Of a DNA stretch of 32,481 nucleotides, positions 31,101 to 32,481 are shown one piece after another. The stretch lies in assembly GCA_018398765.1 (NCBI GenBank), contig JAHBMJ010001232.1:420-32900 (forward strand). Direction: 5' to 3'. Source of the stretch: Chromera velia (lineage: Eukaryota; Sar; Chromeraceae). The position numbers were made by a program, and so were the translations under genes. Under the pieces are notes generated by a model. That model saw only the letters and a list, made by a program, of their open reading frames with translations, was not told the origin of the DNA and searched no databases. The stretch's first letter is position 1, and every line of letters begins with the position of its first letter.

Positions 31101-32481
31101 TGTCCTTTGGGAACTTCCACCGACAGCAAATCACGGAGACGGTCACGTCCCCCCCTGCAGAGAGGAGGGCCAACCTGTCCAGCGCCAATGAAAAGAAAAA
31201 ACCACGGACGGATGAAGAACAGCACAAAGCGGTGCTTGCAGTCGCATCGTTTTACAAACCGCTCTTTTCAGAGCCTCTAGAATTCGACGAGAACGGAAAT
31301 GAACAGCGCGAAGAGACGAAAGCCGTGTGTAGTTCAATGGAGAAGTCTGCTGCTCTCGGAGATGCATTGCTCGTAGTGCTTACTGACAGGGTGAAGGGAA
31401 GAAGGCAGGAGGTTGCAGAGACCCTCGGCACGTTTGTTCGAAGAATCTCTGTCCATGTAGACATTCTCAACCCCGCAGGAAATCACATGGTCCGCATCAC
31501 ATTGGCCTCTACAGTGCCCCAAAATATCCGCAGCTCTGCCGTTGCCTCACGGCATTTGATTCTTGCAGCAGAAGAGAAAGAAGAGAAGGAGATGGACGAA
31601 AACGGAGAAGAGAAAAAGTCGGAGGATCTTTGGCAATGCAACCTGAAGGACCTGCAATGGAACGTAGGGTCAGCACAATGGGAATATTTCCTGCCAGTTG
31701 CAGAATCAAGACGCCGTCCTAGTGCCATTCAGCATGTCTTCAGAAAAAAATTGGATCAGAAAAAGCTACACCAGGGCCACCTTTCATCCTCCACCGCCGC
31801 TCTGAACCACTCAGAGTCCCATTTAGGTGTGCACACAAACCTTGGCGTCTCCTCAGATCGTTCTTGTGTCTTCTGCTTCCCAGCTGGGGGGAAGCGGCAG
31901 GAGAAGGAAGAAGAGGGTCGCCCATCTGCAGTTTTTGCAGGTCAATCAAAAAAAGAGACGGGGGAGAAAGAGAAAGACAGGTCCAAGACAGGAATCGGAA
32001 GAGACGGTGCGGTGTCCTCTCTGCTTCTTTTGGAAGAATGGGAAGGGAAGCTGTTGGTGGGAGAGGGCAGCAATTCGCAGGAGCAAGAGGTAGAGCAGAT
32101 CATGAGGGGTAATTTTCAGACACCCATCCTGGGACATGACACCGGAGTTCAGCTCCAGTCTCCGCCCTCTCATATGAACACTCCCAGGTCAGGGGGGGGG
32201 CAGGGGGGTGATAGAGGAGCTGGAGACAGTGAGCAGGGAGATCCGTCTCCTGACCAAGAGGATGACCCTCCCGCATACGGAGAGATCCTCAAAGAGAGCC
32301 AAGGCACAACGGCAGTGTGGACATTTGCAAGTAAGATGCGAAAGTCTCTCGCGACTACTCTCACACAGAGTGGGGGGCAATTCTTCCAAGATCTTGAAGA
32401 AGAGGCACAACGCAGGGGGAGGGGGGAGGGTACGGAGGATGACGACTCGAGTCGGGTGTCCGGGATGGAGGGGGGGGGGGG
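26174..32481 (+). CDS. Large leucine-rich-repeat protein, 3' end outside window
   Basis: Exons: 26174-26523, 26625-26916, 27147-27296 (less certain), 27404-27667, 28119-28186, 28630 to the window end; at least 1658 residues. Phases agree throughout. Residues 34-110 are leucine-rich repeats (LFVSLARNALENLP, IWFLDLSGNCLANL, LGYLNISQNSL). After the splice AAA AG|G comes FALVCHLPHVWSINDVFV, the usual capping end of intracellular LRR domains, then TAEERSRAQTYYRRS and an Ala/Glu-rich stretch. Exons 4-5 join as MAFPLQ-YLLRSSLSVQFVVF, and exon 5 to WVSEDVFLHLLHSLLDHL. The last exon stays open for 1283 codons; it is largely disordered, Ser/Pro-rich and charged, with a Cys cluster C-x3-C-x6-C-x2-C near residue 746 and DDPPAYGEI near the end. 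No transmembrane span is certain, though exon 5 is hydrophobic. LRR proteins of this kind usually act as scaffolds; the specific role is unknown. Confidence 0.75.
28079..28110. repeat. (CT)n microsatellite at an intron 3' end
   Basis: An uninterrupted CT run leads straight into GTTTGCAG and the exon at 28119, so it doubles as the polypyrimidine tract of that acceptor. Confidence 0.85.

Noticed and set aside
1-32481. Genome-wide reassignment of TAA to glutamine
   Set aside because: Long Gln-rich coding frames here (28631-32481, the gene at 10933, SelD) use only CAA and CAG, and paralogue B and the shorter genes are consistent with standard stops.

Overview
The window looks like nuclear DNA of an intron-rich microbial eukaryote. 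Genes are broken into many small exons by GT-AG introns with (T/C)GCAG acceptors, GC content is moderate, and (CA)n, (GA)n and (TGTC)n microsatellites fill the introns. The style fits a photosynthetic alveolate such as a chromerid, but this is a guess from overall appearance, not from a marker gene. All exon joins below were worked out by hand from reading-frame continuity and splice signals.

Layout. (1) 111-6597: two paralogous, predicted secreted proteins of unknown function lie head to head (minus 3183-111, plus 4037-6597) around an 853-base shared upstream region that carries a 12-base minisatellite. Both have oddities: in-frame TAA codons at places where glutamine would fit, and two candidate introns of only 21 and 28 bases. 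Exon-like blocks continue to about 8160. (2) 8161-10932: gene-free, with hairpin repeats, a tRNA-like Pol III promoter, an AT-rich island and a GC-rich inverted-repeat element. (3) 10933-18274: a 14-exon gene for a low-complexity protein of about 774 residues with a possible CUE/UBA-like segment near its N terminus. (4) 18275-22615: repeat territory, including a 1317-base hAT-type DNA transposon (18763-20079) with perfect 8-base target-site duplications and a decayed BED-finger exon. (5) 22616-25308, minus: a four-exon selenophosphate synthetase (SelD) whose last exon encodes a DsrE-like domain resembling the C-terminal half of bacterial YedF. (6) 26174 to the end, plus: a leucine-rich-repeat protein whose last visible exon stays open for 3.85 kb and runs off the window.

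The strongest biology is the SelD-YedF fusion. SelD makes selenophosphate from selenide and ATP, and YedF is a bacterial selenium-linked protein known as a separate gene. Joining them in one eukaryotic polypeptide suggests a selenium or sulfur carrier working directly with the synthetase. The SelD gene and the LRR gene are divergent and share an 865-base upstream region; no functional link between them is evident.
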